Below are positions 36,838 to 44,228 of a stretch of DNA of 64,000 nt, piece after piece (positions within the stretch are counted from its first letter, which is position 1; each line of letters begins with the position of its first letter). The DNA is taken from assembly GCA_900078775.1 (NCBI GenBank), contig LT549889.1, positions 620,001-684,000 on the forward strand, read 5' to 3'. This stretch comes from Mycolicibacterium aurum. GTDB lineage: Bacteria; Actinomycetota; Actinomycetes; Mycobacteriales; Mycobacteriaceae. The position numbers and the translations under genes are program-made. The notes below the pieces were generated by a model. The model had not been told where the DNA came from. It made no database searches and worked only from the letters and a program-made list of their open reading frames with translations.

Positions 36838-37481
36838 GCGCTCACTCCGTCCGGACGGGTGACGATCATCCGGACCGGGGTGGGGTCGAATGCGTTGCAG
36901 GGGTTGTTGATCTGCGGGCAGTTCGACACCAGCACCAGGGTGTCGATCTCGGCGCGCAACGCGACGCGTTTGCCGGGAGTCGACAGGCCGTCCACGATTC
37001 CCAGCGCCCCGTCGGTGTCGACCGGCACGTTCATGAACCAGTTGATGTTGCTGGCCATGTCCCGGGCCCCGAGTCCGTGCCGGGACCCTTCGAGCAGGAA
37101 GTTCTCCAGGCAGCCGTGCTGGGCGCGGGTGTGCTGCCCGTAGCGCAGCGTGTTCGATTCCTTGGAGCAGGCCCCACCCAGGGTGTCGTGCACGCCCACC
37201 TCGTCGGCGACCACGGTCATCAGGGCGTCGCCGGTGTCCGCGCGCAGTACCGATCCGGTGGTCAGCGTGATGCGGCCCTGCCGGCGGATGGTCTCGGGAG
37301 CGGAGTAGCGCACCCCGGTGTCGGCCGCGGAGTACAACAGGCAGTCGACGGCCTGGTTGCCGGCGAGGTCGACGATGGTCAGCACGTCACCGGCGGTCAC
37401 CACGGCCGACCAGGCGGCGCGGGCCGGGACGTACTCGTCGAGGACGACGGTCCCGGGGATCAGCGGTGCGATGGCGGTCAT
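36834..37481 (-). CDS. DUF1989 protein, urea carboxylase-associated family 2 / carboxyguanidine deiminase subunit
   Basis: A 215-residue DUF1989 protein with conserved GDVLTIVDLAGNQAVDCLLY, VHDTLGGACSKESNTLRYG and NINWFMNVPVD, including the cysteine/histidine residues typical of the family. In characterised guanidine pathways, two such proteins together form carboxyguanidine deiminase, which makes allophanate and ammonia. It overlaps both the carboxylase and the companion gene by 4 bp, so the three are surely co-translated. Confidence 0.88.
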   Translation of the reverse strand: MTAIAPLIPGTVVLDEYVPARAAWSAVVTAGDVLTIVDLAGNQAVDCLLYSAADTGVRYSAPETIRRQGRITLTTGSVLRADTGDALMTVVADEVGVHDTLGGACSKESNTLRYGQHTRAQHGCLENFLLEGSRHGLGARDMASNINWFMNVPVDTDGALGIVDGLSTPGKRVALRAEIDTLVLVSNCPQINNPCNAFDPTPVRMIVTRPDGVSA

Positions 37482-38341
37482 AGGGTCCCCCTGGCGGCGA
37501 GGTCGGCGTCGGTGTTGGCGATGGCCTGGATGTGCTCAGGACCCAACGGCCCCAACAGCTCTCCGGAGGCGAGCTGATCCAGCTCCTCGCGGGCTCCCCA
37601 GGCGTGGATCAGCAGCGGTGAGCTGGTGAACTCCGGTCGCGGATCCAGCGGATGGGCGGTGTTGGCCACCAGCACGACGGTGTCGACGTGCAGCAGCAGG
37701 TCCACGGCGGCGCCCGGCCCGGCCGAGCCGAGCCAGCCGAACGTGCCGTCGGGCTGCACGCGGATCCCCTGGAAGAACGACACCGACGGCGGCAGATCGC
37801 GGCGGTCCAGACCGTGCTTGAGGCCGGCCAGGGTGAACAGTTCGCGTCCCGCAGGAGCGGCCGACTCCGGGGTGGCCGCGCCGTAGCGCTCCAGATTTCC
37901 TGCCCGCGTAGAGGTTCCGGTCAGTGCGTCATGCCGCCCGGAGGTGTCGGCCACGATGGTGGCCAGCACGCGACCGAAGCCGCTGAGCAGTGGGTGCCCG
38001 CTGCCCAGATAGGCCTGCCAGGGCACCTTGACGGTGTCGGCGACGTTGAGCCGCTCATGGGGCGCGTCGGCGCGGTGCAGCAGCAGGTGCGCGCACGCGT
38101 CACCGGCGGTGTCGGTGAACCGCAGCCGGGTGCCGCGGGCCAGTACCGCACTCGAATATCCGCCGGGGGCAACGGTTTCGGACCACACCAGCCGCCCGGC
38201 CGGGATTCCGGCCGGGGCGGTGGGGGAGGACGACGGCGGGATGTGGCGCATGTACTCCGCGGTGCGCCCGTGCTGGGCGCGGGCGTGGGCTCGGGCACCC
38301 GCGGTGGTGGCTGTTTCGGAGGCGGTGTCGGTGCTACTCAC
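37478..38341 (-). CDS. DUF1989 protein, urea carboxylase-associated family 1 / carboxyguanidine deiminase subunit
   Basis: A 287-residue companion of the preceding protein, with a longer N-terminus rich in threonine/alanine and the DUF1989 core (RLRFTDTAGDACAHLLLHRA, then LKHGLDRRDLPPSVSFFQGI). It is the promoter-proximal gene of the nitrogen operon, starting at ATG 38341. The 294-bp upstream region carries two identical-type palindromes and a GlnR-like box, so expression is probably nitrogen-controlled. Confidence 0.87.
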   Translation of the reverse strand: MSSTDTASETATTAGARAHARAQHGRTAEYMRHIPPSSSPTAPAGIPAGRLVWSETVAPGGYSSAVLARGTRLRFTDTAGDACAHLLLHRADAPHERLNVADTVKVPWQAYLGSGHPLLSGFGRVLATIVADTSGRHDALTGTSTRAGNLERYGAATPESAAPAGRELFTLAGLKHGLDRRDLPPSVSFFQGIRVQPDGTFGWLGSAGPGAAVDLLLHVDTVVLVANTAHPLDPRPEFTSSPLLIHAWGAREELDQLASGELLGPLGPEHIQAIANTDADLAARGTL

Positions 38342-38386
38342 TGATCACTCTCGCGTCGCGCGGAGCCCGCCGAGTGGGCAGGCTTT

Positions 38387-38400
38387 CTGTCGAGTGACAG
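38387..38400. promoter_or_regulatory. CTGTC-N4-GACAG palindrome, copy 1
   Basis: CTGTC-GAGT-GACAG with perfect arms, 46 bp upstream of the first operon gene. A second copy differing only in the spacer lies 95 bp further upstream. Candidate operator for the operon; which regulator binds is unknown. Confidence 0.5.
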
Positions 38401-38425
38401 TTTTCGCGGCGCACGGGCCGCGGTG

Positions 38426-38441
38426 GTTGCCGTCAGGTAAC
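38426..38441 (-). promoter_or_regulatory. GlnR-like box
   Basis: On the minus strand the sequence reads GTTAC-CTGACG-GCAAC, matching the actinobacterial GlnR consensus gTnAC-n6-GaAAC at all but one defined position. It lies 85 bp upstream of the DUF1989 gene start, a normal activator distance, and between the two palindromes. GlnR activates nitrogen-scavenging genes under nitrogen limitation. Confidence 0.5.
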
Positions 38442-38481
38442 CGATGGAATCGATGCGGTTAACAACGTGCGGCGAATGTTT

Positions 38482-38495
38482 CTGTCGGGTGACAG
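38482..38495. promoter_or_regulatory. CTGTC-N4-GACAG palindrome, copy 2
   Basis: CTGTC-GGGT-GACAG, perfect arms, 95 bp from copy 1 (close to nine helical turns), between the divergent nitrogen operon and membrane-protein gene. Confidence 0.5.
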
Positions 38496-38622
38496 GTATC
38501 CGCCCCGACCCGGGCGGTCCGGTGACAGCACTGTCGCGCCGGGGGGCGGAAACGACGCGCAGAGCTGGGCAAACAGCGCGCGGGCGGCGTTGCGGAGCGG
38601 CCGCCCGGGATCGGGTCGTTGC

Positions 38623-38628
38623 TAGGAT
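38623..38628 (+). promoter_or_regulatory. -10 element placing the next gene on a leaderless transcript
   Basis: TAGGAT fits the mycobacterial TANNNT -10 and ends 7 bp before GTG 38636. Transcription would begin at or next to the start codon, and no ribosome site is present, so a leaderless mRNA is likely. Confidence 0.45.
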
Positions 38629-38635
38629 TGCCGGC

Positions 38636-39298
38636 GTGCCCGACGAAACGAAGCCCGAGGACTCCGCTCGGGAGGACGAGGCCCGCGAGGATTACGTCCG
38701 TGAGGGCGATGCCCCAGAGCTGAACGGCGGGAGCGATGCGCCCGCCGACGCGGGCGAGGACACCGAGGGCGCCGAGGCGCCCCGGGAGGGCTCGGGCCGC
38801 AGCCCGGTGGTGTTCGCCGTCAGCGCCATGCTGCTGGCCATCGCGACCCTGGGCGCGTCAGCCTATATGTGGCGCAACCCGATCACCCCGATCGACGCCC
38901 CGACGGCGCCGACAGCGGCGGCGGCCGAACCGACCTTCACCGACGCCCAACGTGAGGAGGCGAAGGCCAAGGTGTGCGACGCGTTCCTGGTCGTCAGCTC
39001 CGGGGTCGCCAACAGCAGCGGGCTGCAGGCCGAGGACGGTGACGCCGTCGGCGCGGTGGCCATCGCGGCCAATGCGCGGCTGGCCCTGCTGGGCGGCGGG
39101 CAGTACATGCTCGACCGGGTCGACCCGGCCACCGAACCCGGGCTCGCCGAGGCCGCCCGGGCCTTCGGCAACGCGCTGATGGATGTCGGGGCCGCCGCCA
39201 TCGCCCAGATCCCGAACGACGACCCCGCCCACCAGGAACGTCTCAAGGACGCCGACGAGCAGAACGCCAAGCTGCAAGGAATGTGCGTTCCGCAGTAG
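38636..39298 (+). CDS. Mce-associated-like membrane protein
   Basis: A 220-residue protein starting at GTG 38636. The first ~55 residues are acidic and charged (EDSAREDEAREDYVREGDAP), followed by a single transmembrane segment (VVFAVSAMLLAIATLGASAY) and an extracytoplasmic domain with two cysteines (KVCDAF, GMCVPQ). The layout resembles mycobacterial single-pass proteins near mce and other loci but I cannot name the family with certainty. The -10 TAGGAT lies 7 bp upstream. It converges on the GreA-like gene with a 3-bp gap. Confidence 0.72.
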   Translation: MPDETKPEDSAREDEAREDYVREGDAPELNGGSDAPADAGEDTEGAEAPREGSGRSPVVFAVSAMLLAIATLGASAYMWRNPITPIDAPTAPTAAAAEPTFTDAQREEAKAKVCDAFLVVSSGVANSSGLQAEDGDAVGAVAIAANARLALLGGGQYMLDRVDPATEPGLAEAARAFGNALMDVGAAAIAQIPNDDPAHQERLKDADEQNAKLQGMCVPQ

Positions 39299-39301
39299 CC
39301 G

Positions 39302-39757
39302 TCAGCCGGCCGCGGGATTGACCTCGCGGACGCCGTAGGGGGCCGCCTCCAGCAGCGTCACCGTCACCTTGGCGCCACTGGGCACCTGGTAGGTGCGCTG
39401 TTCCCCGGGACGTGCGCCCGAGATCGCACTGCCCAGCGGCGATTGCGCCGAGCACACCTCGAGGTCACCGAGTTCGGCGATCGGCGTGCCCAGCAGGAAG
39501 GTCTCGGTCTCGTCGGTGCCCTCGAATCGCACGGTGAGGATCATCCCCGGTTCGGCGACCCCGTCATCCGGCGGCACCTCGCCGACCGAGGCGTTCATCA
39601 GCAGGTCCTGGATCTGCCAGATCCGGGCCTTGCGGGCCTGATGCTGATCCCAGTCGGTGGAGTCGTCCTCGGCGCTCACCGCCAGCAGCTCGTGCAGTTC
39701 GGCTTCCATCCGGTCCCGGGCCTGCCGGCTGATCCACACCTGATGATTCGGGCGCAT
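39302..39757 (-). CDS. GreA/GreB-family transcription elongation factor
   Basis: A 151-residue protein with an N-terminal coiled coil (WISRQARDRMEAELHELLAV, then the second helix ARKARIWQIQDLLMNASVGE) and a C-terminal FKBP-like domain (TETFLLGTPIAELGDLEVCS, SPLGSAISGARPGEQRTYQV). Gre factors enter the RNA polymerase secondary channel and trigger transcript cleavage; the coiled coil is short, so it may be a divergent or Rnk-like member. ATG 39757 has AAAGGAG 6 bp upstream. A terminator-like hairpin lies immediately before that ribosome site. Confidence 0.88.
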   Translation of the reverse strand: MRPNHQVWISRQARDRMEAELHELLAVSAEDDSTDWDQHQARKARIWQIQDLLMNASVGEVPPDDGVAEPGMILTVRFEGTDETETFLLGTPIAELGDLEVCSAQSPLGSAISGARPGEQRTYQVPSGAKVTVTLLEAAPYGVREVNPAAG

Positions 39758-39775
39758 GAAAACTCCTTTGATCGC

Positions 39776-39817
39776 AAAAATCGATCGACCCGGCCGCGAC
39801 GGCGGGGGTCGATCGAT
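39776..39817 (-). terminator. Terminator-like hairpin in the leader of the GreA-like gene
   Basis: A perfect 12-bp stem (39806-39817 with 39780-39791, arm ATCGATCGACCC) with a 14-nt loop, followed on the minus strand by TTTTT (39780-39776). The ribosome site begins only a few bases further on. It may end pucR transcripts, but no room remains for a promoter between it and the gene, so it may be a leader attenuator. Confidence 0.6.
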
Positions 39818-39889
39818 CCGTCCCCACGATGGTGGCCCGGACCGCGACTCAAGCGTTGATACGAACGGGACAATCGGCCGCCCACTTTT

Positions 39890-39904
39890 TGTCGGAATCC
39901 GACA
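39890..39904. promoter_or_regulatory. 15-bp perfect palindrome downstream of pucR
   Basis: TGTCGGA-A-TCCGACA is a perfect palindrome in the gap between the PucR and GreA-like genes. The TGTCGG half resembles the CTGTCGGG arm of the palindromes at 38387 and 38482, so one regulator might read all three; this is tentative. Confidence 0.4.
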
Positions 39905-39909
39905 TTTGG

Positions 39910-41450
39910 CTACGGTGACTCCTCGGGGAGAGCGGCCAGTTCGATCGTCATCGCCAGCCGCTTGTACGGGTCGTCGAGGTCGAGGGCGGTGACCTCGACC
40001 ATCTTCCGCAGCCGGTAGCGCACCGTGTTCTCGTGCACCCCGAGCGCCTCACCGGCCCGGGCCAGGTCACCCTGGGCGGTCAGCCAGGCCCGCAGGGTGG
40101 CGACGTACTGGGTGGAGTGCGATGCGTCGTGGCGGCGCAGTTCGGTCACCGGCCCGCGGGCCGGCACCCGGGTGGACCGGGCCGCGGTGCGCAGCCGGTG
40201 CAACAGGATGTCGTGCCAGGACTCGTCGTAGGCCGGGACGCTGTCCGGGGTCGACGGGCTCTCGTGCAGGGCCAGGCACTCGTCGGCCTCCTGCCGGGCC
40301 GAGGGCAGTTCGGCGATCTCGGCGGGCGCGCTGATCCCGGCGTGGATCGCGGTCTCGGCCGGCAGCGCCGCCCGCATCCAGTCGACCCACTGCCGGGCCG
40401 CCTCGGCGTCCTCACCGGGCAGCACCGTGTGGAGGGTGTTGCCGGCCAGGCTGCTGCGCCCGGGCCGGGACCAGCCGAACCCGGAGGTAGCGTACTCGAA
40501 CGCCAGCAGCAGCGCGGCGTGCGGTTGACCGGCGATGCTGGCGTGTACGGCGATCACCCGCAGCCCGGTCTGGCGCAGTCCGAGCCGGCTGGCGGTGGTC
40601 GCCGCGTCAGCCGATCCGTCCAACAGCCGGGTCACCAGATCGGATTCCACCTGCCGTTCCAGATCGGCGCTCGCCCGCGACCGCAGCACGTGCATGGCCA
40701 CCGTGCGCGCGCCGTCGGACAGCACCCGGGCCCGGGTCTCGTCCAGCGGTTCGGGGCTGGTCACCCACACCGAGCCCAGCAGCTCGCGGCCGGCCCGCAC
40801 CGCCACCACGGTGCGCCCGGTCAACCCGTGCTCGGGGTCGGCCTGCACGAACACCGGGTCGTCGGAATGTGCGAGATGGGTGAAAACGCCGCGGGCACGC
40901 AGCGACTCGCGGATGTCCTCGGGGACCTGGCGGTGCAGGATGGTCGCGGCCCGGGCCGGATCGGCGTGCGCCTGCAGCCGCGAGTACCCGAGCAGGCGGG
41001 ACTGGCCGTCCTCGATGATGACCGCGGCGCCGATCGAATCGGCGACGCTGTCGGCCAGCGCGAACAGATCGGTGGGACCCCGGCCCGCCGCGGTCTCGCG
41101 GCCCTCCAACACCAGGCCGTAGACCACCACGGCCAGCTCGCTCCAGGACACCGCCGGGTCCACCGCCAACACCGCGATATCGCCGGCGGCCTGCGGGTCC
41201 ACCGTCGCGTCCTCATCGCGCACCAGCACCGCGATCGACTGACTGGACCGCGCCCACTGCAGGGCTTCGGCCACCGTGCCCGCACCCATGGCCAGCAGCA
41301 GATCGCCGATCGCCGGGCGGCCGGCGGGCAGCCGGGCGGGGGCTCGTGCAGCACCACGCCGCGCAGCACCGCGGCGCGCGACACCTGCGGTGTGCACAGT
41401 CGGACGCCGTAGCTGCCCAGCACATTCACCAGGCGGTCCAGGGTGACCAT
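39910..41450 (-). CDS. pucR: PucR-family transcriptional regulator with an apparent frameshift near the 5' end
   Basis: Two frames must be joined. ATG 41450 gives an authentic N-terminus (MVTLDRLVNVLGSYGVRLCT, then VSRAAVLRGVVLHEPP); the remainder (RPAIGDLLLAMGAGTVAEAL onward) is in another frame, open from 41397. A sixth G in the five-G run at 41338-41342 would fuse them. The body contains a PucR N-terminal region, a GGDEF-like middle part and the C-terminal helix-turn-helix DLARAGEALGVHENTVRYRL. PucR proteins regulate purine and ureide use, which fits the nearby nitrogen operon. Confidence 0.85.
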
Positions 41451-41482
41451 GAGCCGCTCCTACGTCGTGCCGAATGCTCAGC

Positions 41483-42031
41483 CTATCCAGTGCCGGTGAG
41501 TCTTATCCGCAACCGGTCCGGGCTGGGCTCGTGGCCGGCTTCCAGGTCGCCGGCCAGCGCATCCGCCTGCGCGATCAGCCCGGACGTATCGATGCCGTAG
41601 GGGGCCGGAGCCGCCTCGCTGAGTCGTGACGACGCCCGCCGCAGCAGGGCCGCGCCACCGGCGAGGTTGCCGCGCCGCACATGGGTGACGCCGACGGCCA
41701 ACTGGGCCAGGCCCTGCCACAGGGGCCGCTCGGCCTCGGGGCCGGTCTTCCAGGCCGACTCCAGGACTTCGTGTGCATTGAACGGTTGGCCGCGGTCGAG
41801 CAGGTCCTGGGCGTACGCGAGGCTCTCCGCGGGTGCCAGCAGCAGGTCCTCGGGTACGCGCGGCACGCCTGCGGTGCCGTAGGGCAGCGGCCTGCCGAGG
41901 GCGTCTCGGGGCCGCGTGTTGTGCGGCCGTCCCGATTCGTCGCGGTCGCGTTCGGTTCCGGTGCCCACCGGTACAGCCTGGCAGAGCCCTGCACCCGAGA
42001 TGAGGCCACCGGACGCGGTGGCACCCGTCAT
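41483..42031 (-). CDS. DUF309 family protein
   Basis: A protein whose core, LAYAQDLLDRGQPFNAHEVL followed by ESAWKTGPEAERPLWQGLAQ and LAVGVTHVRRGNLAGGAALL, is the helical DUF309 domain with the conserved FxAHEVLE and LWQGLIQ motifs. Function unknown. The start is uncertain: ATG 42031 is given, but GTG 41968 (giving VGTGTERDRDESGRP) lies closer to the conserved part, and ATG 42118 is also open. A GCTGAG-N6-CTCAGC inverted repeat lies just upstream of ATG 42031. Located 32 bp upstream of pucR. Confidence 0.75.
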   Translation of the reverse strand: MTGATASGGLISGAGLCQAVPVGTGTERDRDESGRPHNTRPRDALGRPLPYGTAGVPRVPEDLLLAPAESLAYAQDLLDRGQPFNAHEVLESAWKTGPEAERPLWQGLAQLAVGVTHVRRGNLAGGAALLRRASSRLSEAAPAPYGIDTSGLIAQADALAGDLEAGHEPSPDRLRIRLTGTG

Positions 42032-42035
42032 CGTT

Positions 42036-42053
42036 GCTGAGTGATTCCTCAGC
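42036..42053. promoter_or_regulatory. Inverted repeat before the DUF309 gene
   Basis: GCTGAG and CTCAGC with a 6-bp spacer, 5 bp upstream of ATG 42031. It is either a dimeric operator or, if the longer ATG 42118 start is right, just coding sequence. Confidence 0.3.
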
Positions 42054-42160
42054 GACCGACACTCGCCGGGCTGCGGTACGCGACGGGTCGCCGAATTGGG
42101 CACAACCACCGTTCGCATGTCAAATTGTCACCGGCGTTGAGCTGGGGAACCACCACGAGC

Positions 42161-42174
42161 ATAGGTCCTATAGT
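42161..42174 (+). promoter_or_regulatory. mbtM promoter -10 overlapping a palindrome, likely leaderless
   Basis: TATAGT (42169-42174) is a perfect TANNNT -10, and ATG lies 8 bp downstream with no ribosome site, so the transcript probably has no leader. ATAGGTCCTAT (42161-42171) is a perfect 11-bp palindrome overlapping the -10. It does not match the iron-box consensus recognised by IdeR. Confidence 0.5.
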
Positions 42175-42182
42175 TTCCACTC

Positions 42183-43769
42183 ATGGTGAATCCTCTGGCG
42201 TCCGCGCTGGCCGAGTCATTGACTGCCAGTGGCAACGATCTGGTGTTGCTGGCTGACGGTCAGTGGACCCGCCACCCGTGGCCGGAGATCTACACCCGCG
42301 CCGAGAACGTGGCCGACCATCTGCTCAACGAGAACGTCCGCTGCCTCGGCCTGGTGGGCGAGCCGACCGCCGAACTCATCTCCGCGGTCATCGGCGCCTT
42401 CCTGGCCGGGTCGGCGGTGTCCATCCTGCCCGGACCCATCCGCGGCGCCGACACCGCGCAGTGGGCGCAGGCCACCGTGGCCCGGTTCCGCGGGATCGCG
42501 GCCGGCCGGATCGGCAGCCAGGGCGCCTACCTGGAGAAACTGGCTCTCGCCGAGCAGGATCCGGCGGTCGTCGACCTCGCCGCGGTGGCCCATCCGCAGC
42601 GCTCCAACAGCCTGCGCCTGCCCTGCCTGCCGGCACCGGTGGCCATCCTGCAGGGCACCGCCGGGTCGACCGGATCGCCCAAGACCGTGCAACTTCCGCC
42701 GCCCTCGGTGCTGGCCAACATCGGCGGGCTGAACCAGCGGATCGGCATCCGGCCCGGCGACATCGGATGTTCCTGGCTGCCGCTGTACCACGACATGGGG
42801 CTGAGTTTCCTGCTCGCCGGCGCGCTGGCCGGCAACGACGTCTGGCAGGCCCCCACCTCGGCGTTCCAGGCCTCCCCGTTCCGCTGGCTGAACTGGCTGA
42901 GCGAGAGCCGCACCTCGGTCACCGCCGCGCCGAACATGGCCTACGGCATGATCGGCAAGTACTCGCGTCGGGTCACCGACGTCGACCTGTCCGCGCTGCG
43001 CTTCGCCCTCAACGGCGGCGAACCGGTGGACTGCGAACTGACAGAACGCTTCGCCATCGAGATGGCCCGCTTCGGCTTCGATGCCGCAGCGCTGTCCCCG
43101 TCCTACGGCATGGCCGAATCCACTTGCGCGGTAACGGTTCCGACCCCCGGCGTCGGTATGCAGGTGGACGAGACGGTGTTCACCACCGAGGACGGCAGCG
43201 CACCGCGCCGGCACGCCGTCCTGGGCGAGGCGATCCCCGGCATGGAGGTGCGCATCGAGCCGGTGGAGAGCACCGAGGGCGTCACCGAGGTCGCCGGACG
43301 TGAACTCGGCGAGATCGCCATCCGCGGCACCTCGATGATGTCGGGATACCTCGGGCACACCCCGCTCGGCGCCGACGAATGGTTCCGCACAGGCGATCTC
43401 GGCTACTTCGTGGACGGCGGCCTGGTGGTCTGCGGTCGGGCCAAGGAGATCATCACCGTGGCCGGGCGCAACATCTTCCCGGCCGAGGTGGAGCGGATCG
43501 CCGCCCAGGTGCCCGGGGTGCGGGAGGGTGCGGTCGTGGCCGTCGGCGTCGGGGAGGGCTCCATCCGGCCCGGCCTGGTCGTCACCGCTGAATTCCGCGG
43601 GCCCGACGAGCCCGGAGCCCGCGCCGCGCTCATGCAGCAGGTCGCCTCGGGCTGCGGGGTGGTCCCCGCCGACGTGGTGTTCGTCAAACCCGGGTCGCTG
43701 CCCCGGACCTCCTCGGGCAAACTGCGTCGCCTCGAGGTCAAGCGCGGCCTGGAGGTCGGCGCGCGCTGA
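42183..43769 (+). CDS. mbtM: MbtM-like long-chain fatty acyl-AMP ligase
   Basis: A 528-residue ANL ligase. The N-terminus ([18 protein letters not shown]), the glycine-rich loop [55 protein letters not shown], the adenine motif [14 protein letters not shown], hinge [20 protein letters not shown] and closing [17 protein letters not shown] follow MbtM (FadD33) of M. tuberculosis closely over the whole length. MbtM adenylates and transfers a fatty acid to carrier MbtL for the lipid tail of mycobactin. No other mbt genes are visible in this window, so the gene is isolated here. Confidence 0.86.
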   Translation: MVNPLASALAESLTASGNDLVLLADGQWTRHPWPEIYTRAENVADHLLNENVRCLGLVGEPTAELISAVIGAFLAGSAVSILPGPIRGADTAQWAQATVARFRGIAAGRIGSQGAYLEKLALAEQDPAVVDLAAVAHPQRSNSLRLPCLPAPVAILQGTAGSTGSPKTVQLPPPSVLANIGGLNQRIGIRPGDIGCSWLPLYHDMGLSFLLAGALAGNDVWQAPTSAFQASPFRWLNWLSESRTSVTAAPNMAYGMIGKYSRRVTDVDLSALRFALNGGEPVDCELTERFAIEMARFGFDAAALSPSYGMAESTCAVTVPTPGVGMQVDETVFTTEDGSAPRRHAVLGEAIPGMEVRIEPVESTEGVTEVAGRELGEIAIRGTSMMSGYLGHTPLGADEWFRTGDLGYFVDGGLVVCGRAKEIITVAGRNIFPAEVERIAAQVPGVREGAVVAVGVGEGSIRPGLVVTAEFRGPDEPGARAALMQQVASGCGVVPADVVFVKPGSLPRTSSGKLRRLEVKRGLEVGAR

Positions 43770-43776
43770 CCGTTGG

Positions 43777-44136
43777 TCAGATGCTCGGGGCGGAACTCAT
43801 CGAGTGCTCGGGGCAGAACGCGATCGTGGCGGTTCCCACGACGAACGACGCGACGTCCTCGGGCACCGAATCGGTGGCCATCACGGTGTCGACGACCGAC
43901 AACTGGTCCACCCCGGTGTCCATCGTGGCGCACAGGTTGCCGGCGCTCTCCAGCGCGGTGGTCTCGGTGTAGAACTTCGGGATCAAGCCCGCCACGGTGA
44001 GCGCGTTCACATAGGCCCGCTCGCTGTTCGGGTCGGCTCCCGCCGGGCCCGGGTCGGCCCCCGCCGGTGCGGCCCCCAGCAGAGCGGCTGAGGACACGGC
44101 GAGGGCGGTCAGGCCGCCGAACACAGAACTGCGCAT
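43777..44136 (-). CDS. DUF732 family secreted protein
   Basis: A 119-residue protein with a signal peptide (MRSSVFGGLTALAVSSAALL, cleavage after AGADP) and a short DUF732-type domain with SERAYVNALTVAGLIPKFYT, then two cysteines (GNLCATMD and AFCPEH) probably disulfide-bonded. Small exported mycobacterial proteins of this type have no established function. ATG 44136 is chosen for the signal sequence. Converges on mbtM with a 7-bp gap. Confidence 0.82.
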   Translation of the reverse strand: MRSSVFGGLTALAVSSAALLGAAPAGADPGPAGADPNSERAYVNALTVAGLIPKFYTETTALESAGNLCATMDTGVDQLSVVDTVMATDSVPEDVASFVVGTATIAFCPEHSMSSAPSI

Positions 44137-44228
44137 GACACGAAGGTAGGCCACCGGCGCCGGTGCGCGCCGCCGGTCCCGGCTTTCGTGCCCCTTCCGC
44201 AACAAAGCCTCGGTCACAATGGACGGCG

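Noticed and set aside
33178..37143. A 1321-codon open frame antisense to the carboxylase
   Set aside because: High-GC coding DNA produces long antisense frames; the translation is low-complexity (many G, R, H, Q) and has no recognisable domain, whereas the opposite strand encodes a clear enzyme.
38342..38635. Guanidine-I (ykkC) riboswitch before the DUF1989/carboxylase operon
   Set aside because: The conserved guanidine-riboswitch segments are not visible on the minus strand, so no such element is called. A covariance-model search would settle it.
42121..42182. IdeR iron box upstream of mbtM
   Set aside because: The palindrome ATAGGTCCTAT does not fit the 19-bp TTAGGTTAGGCTAACCTAA-type consensus.
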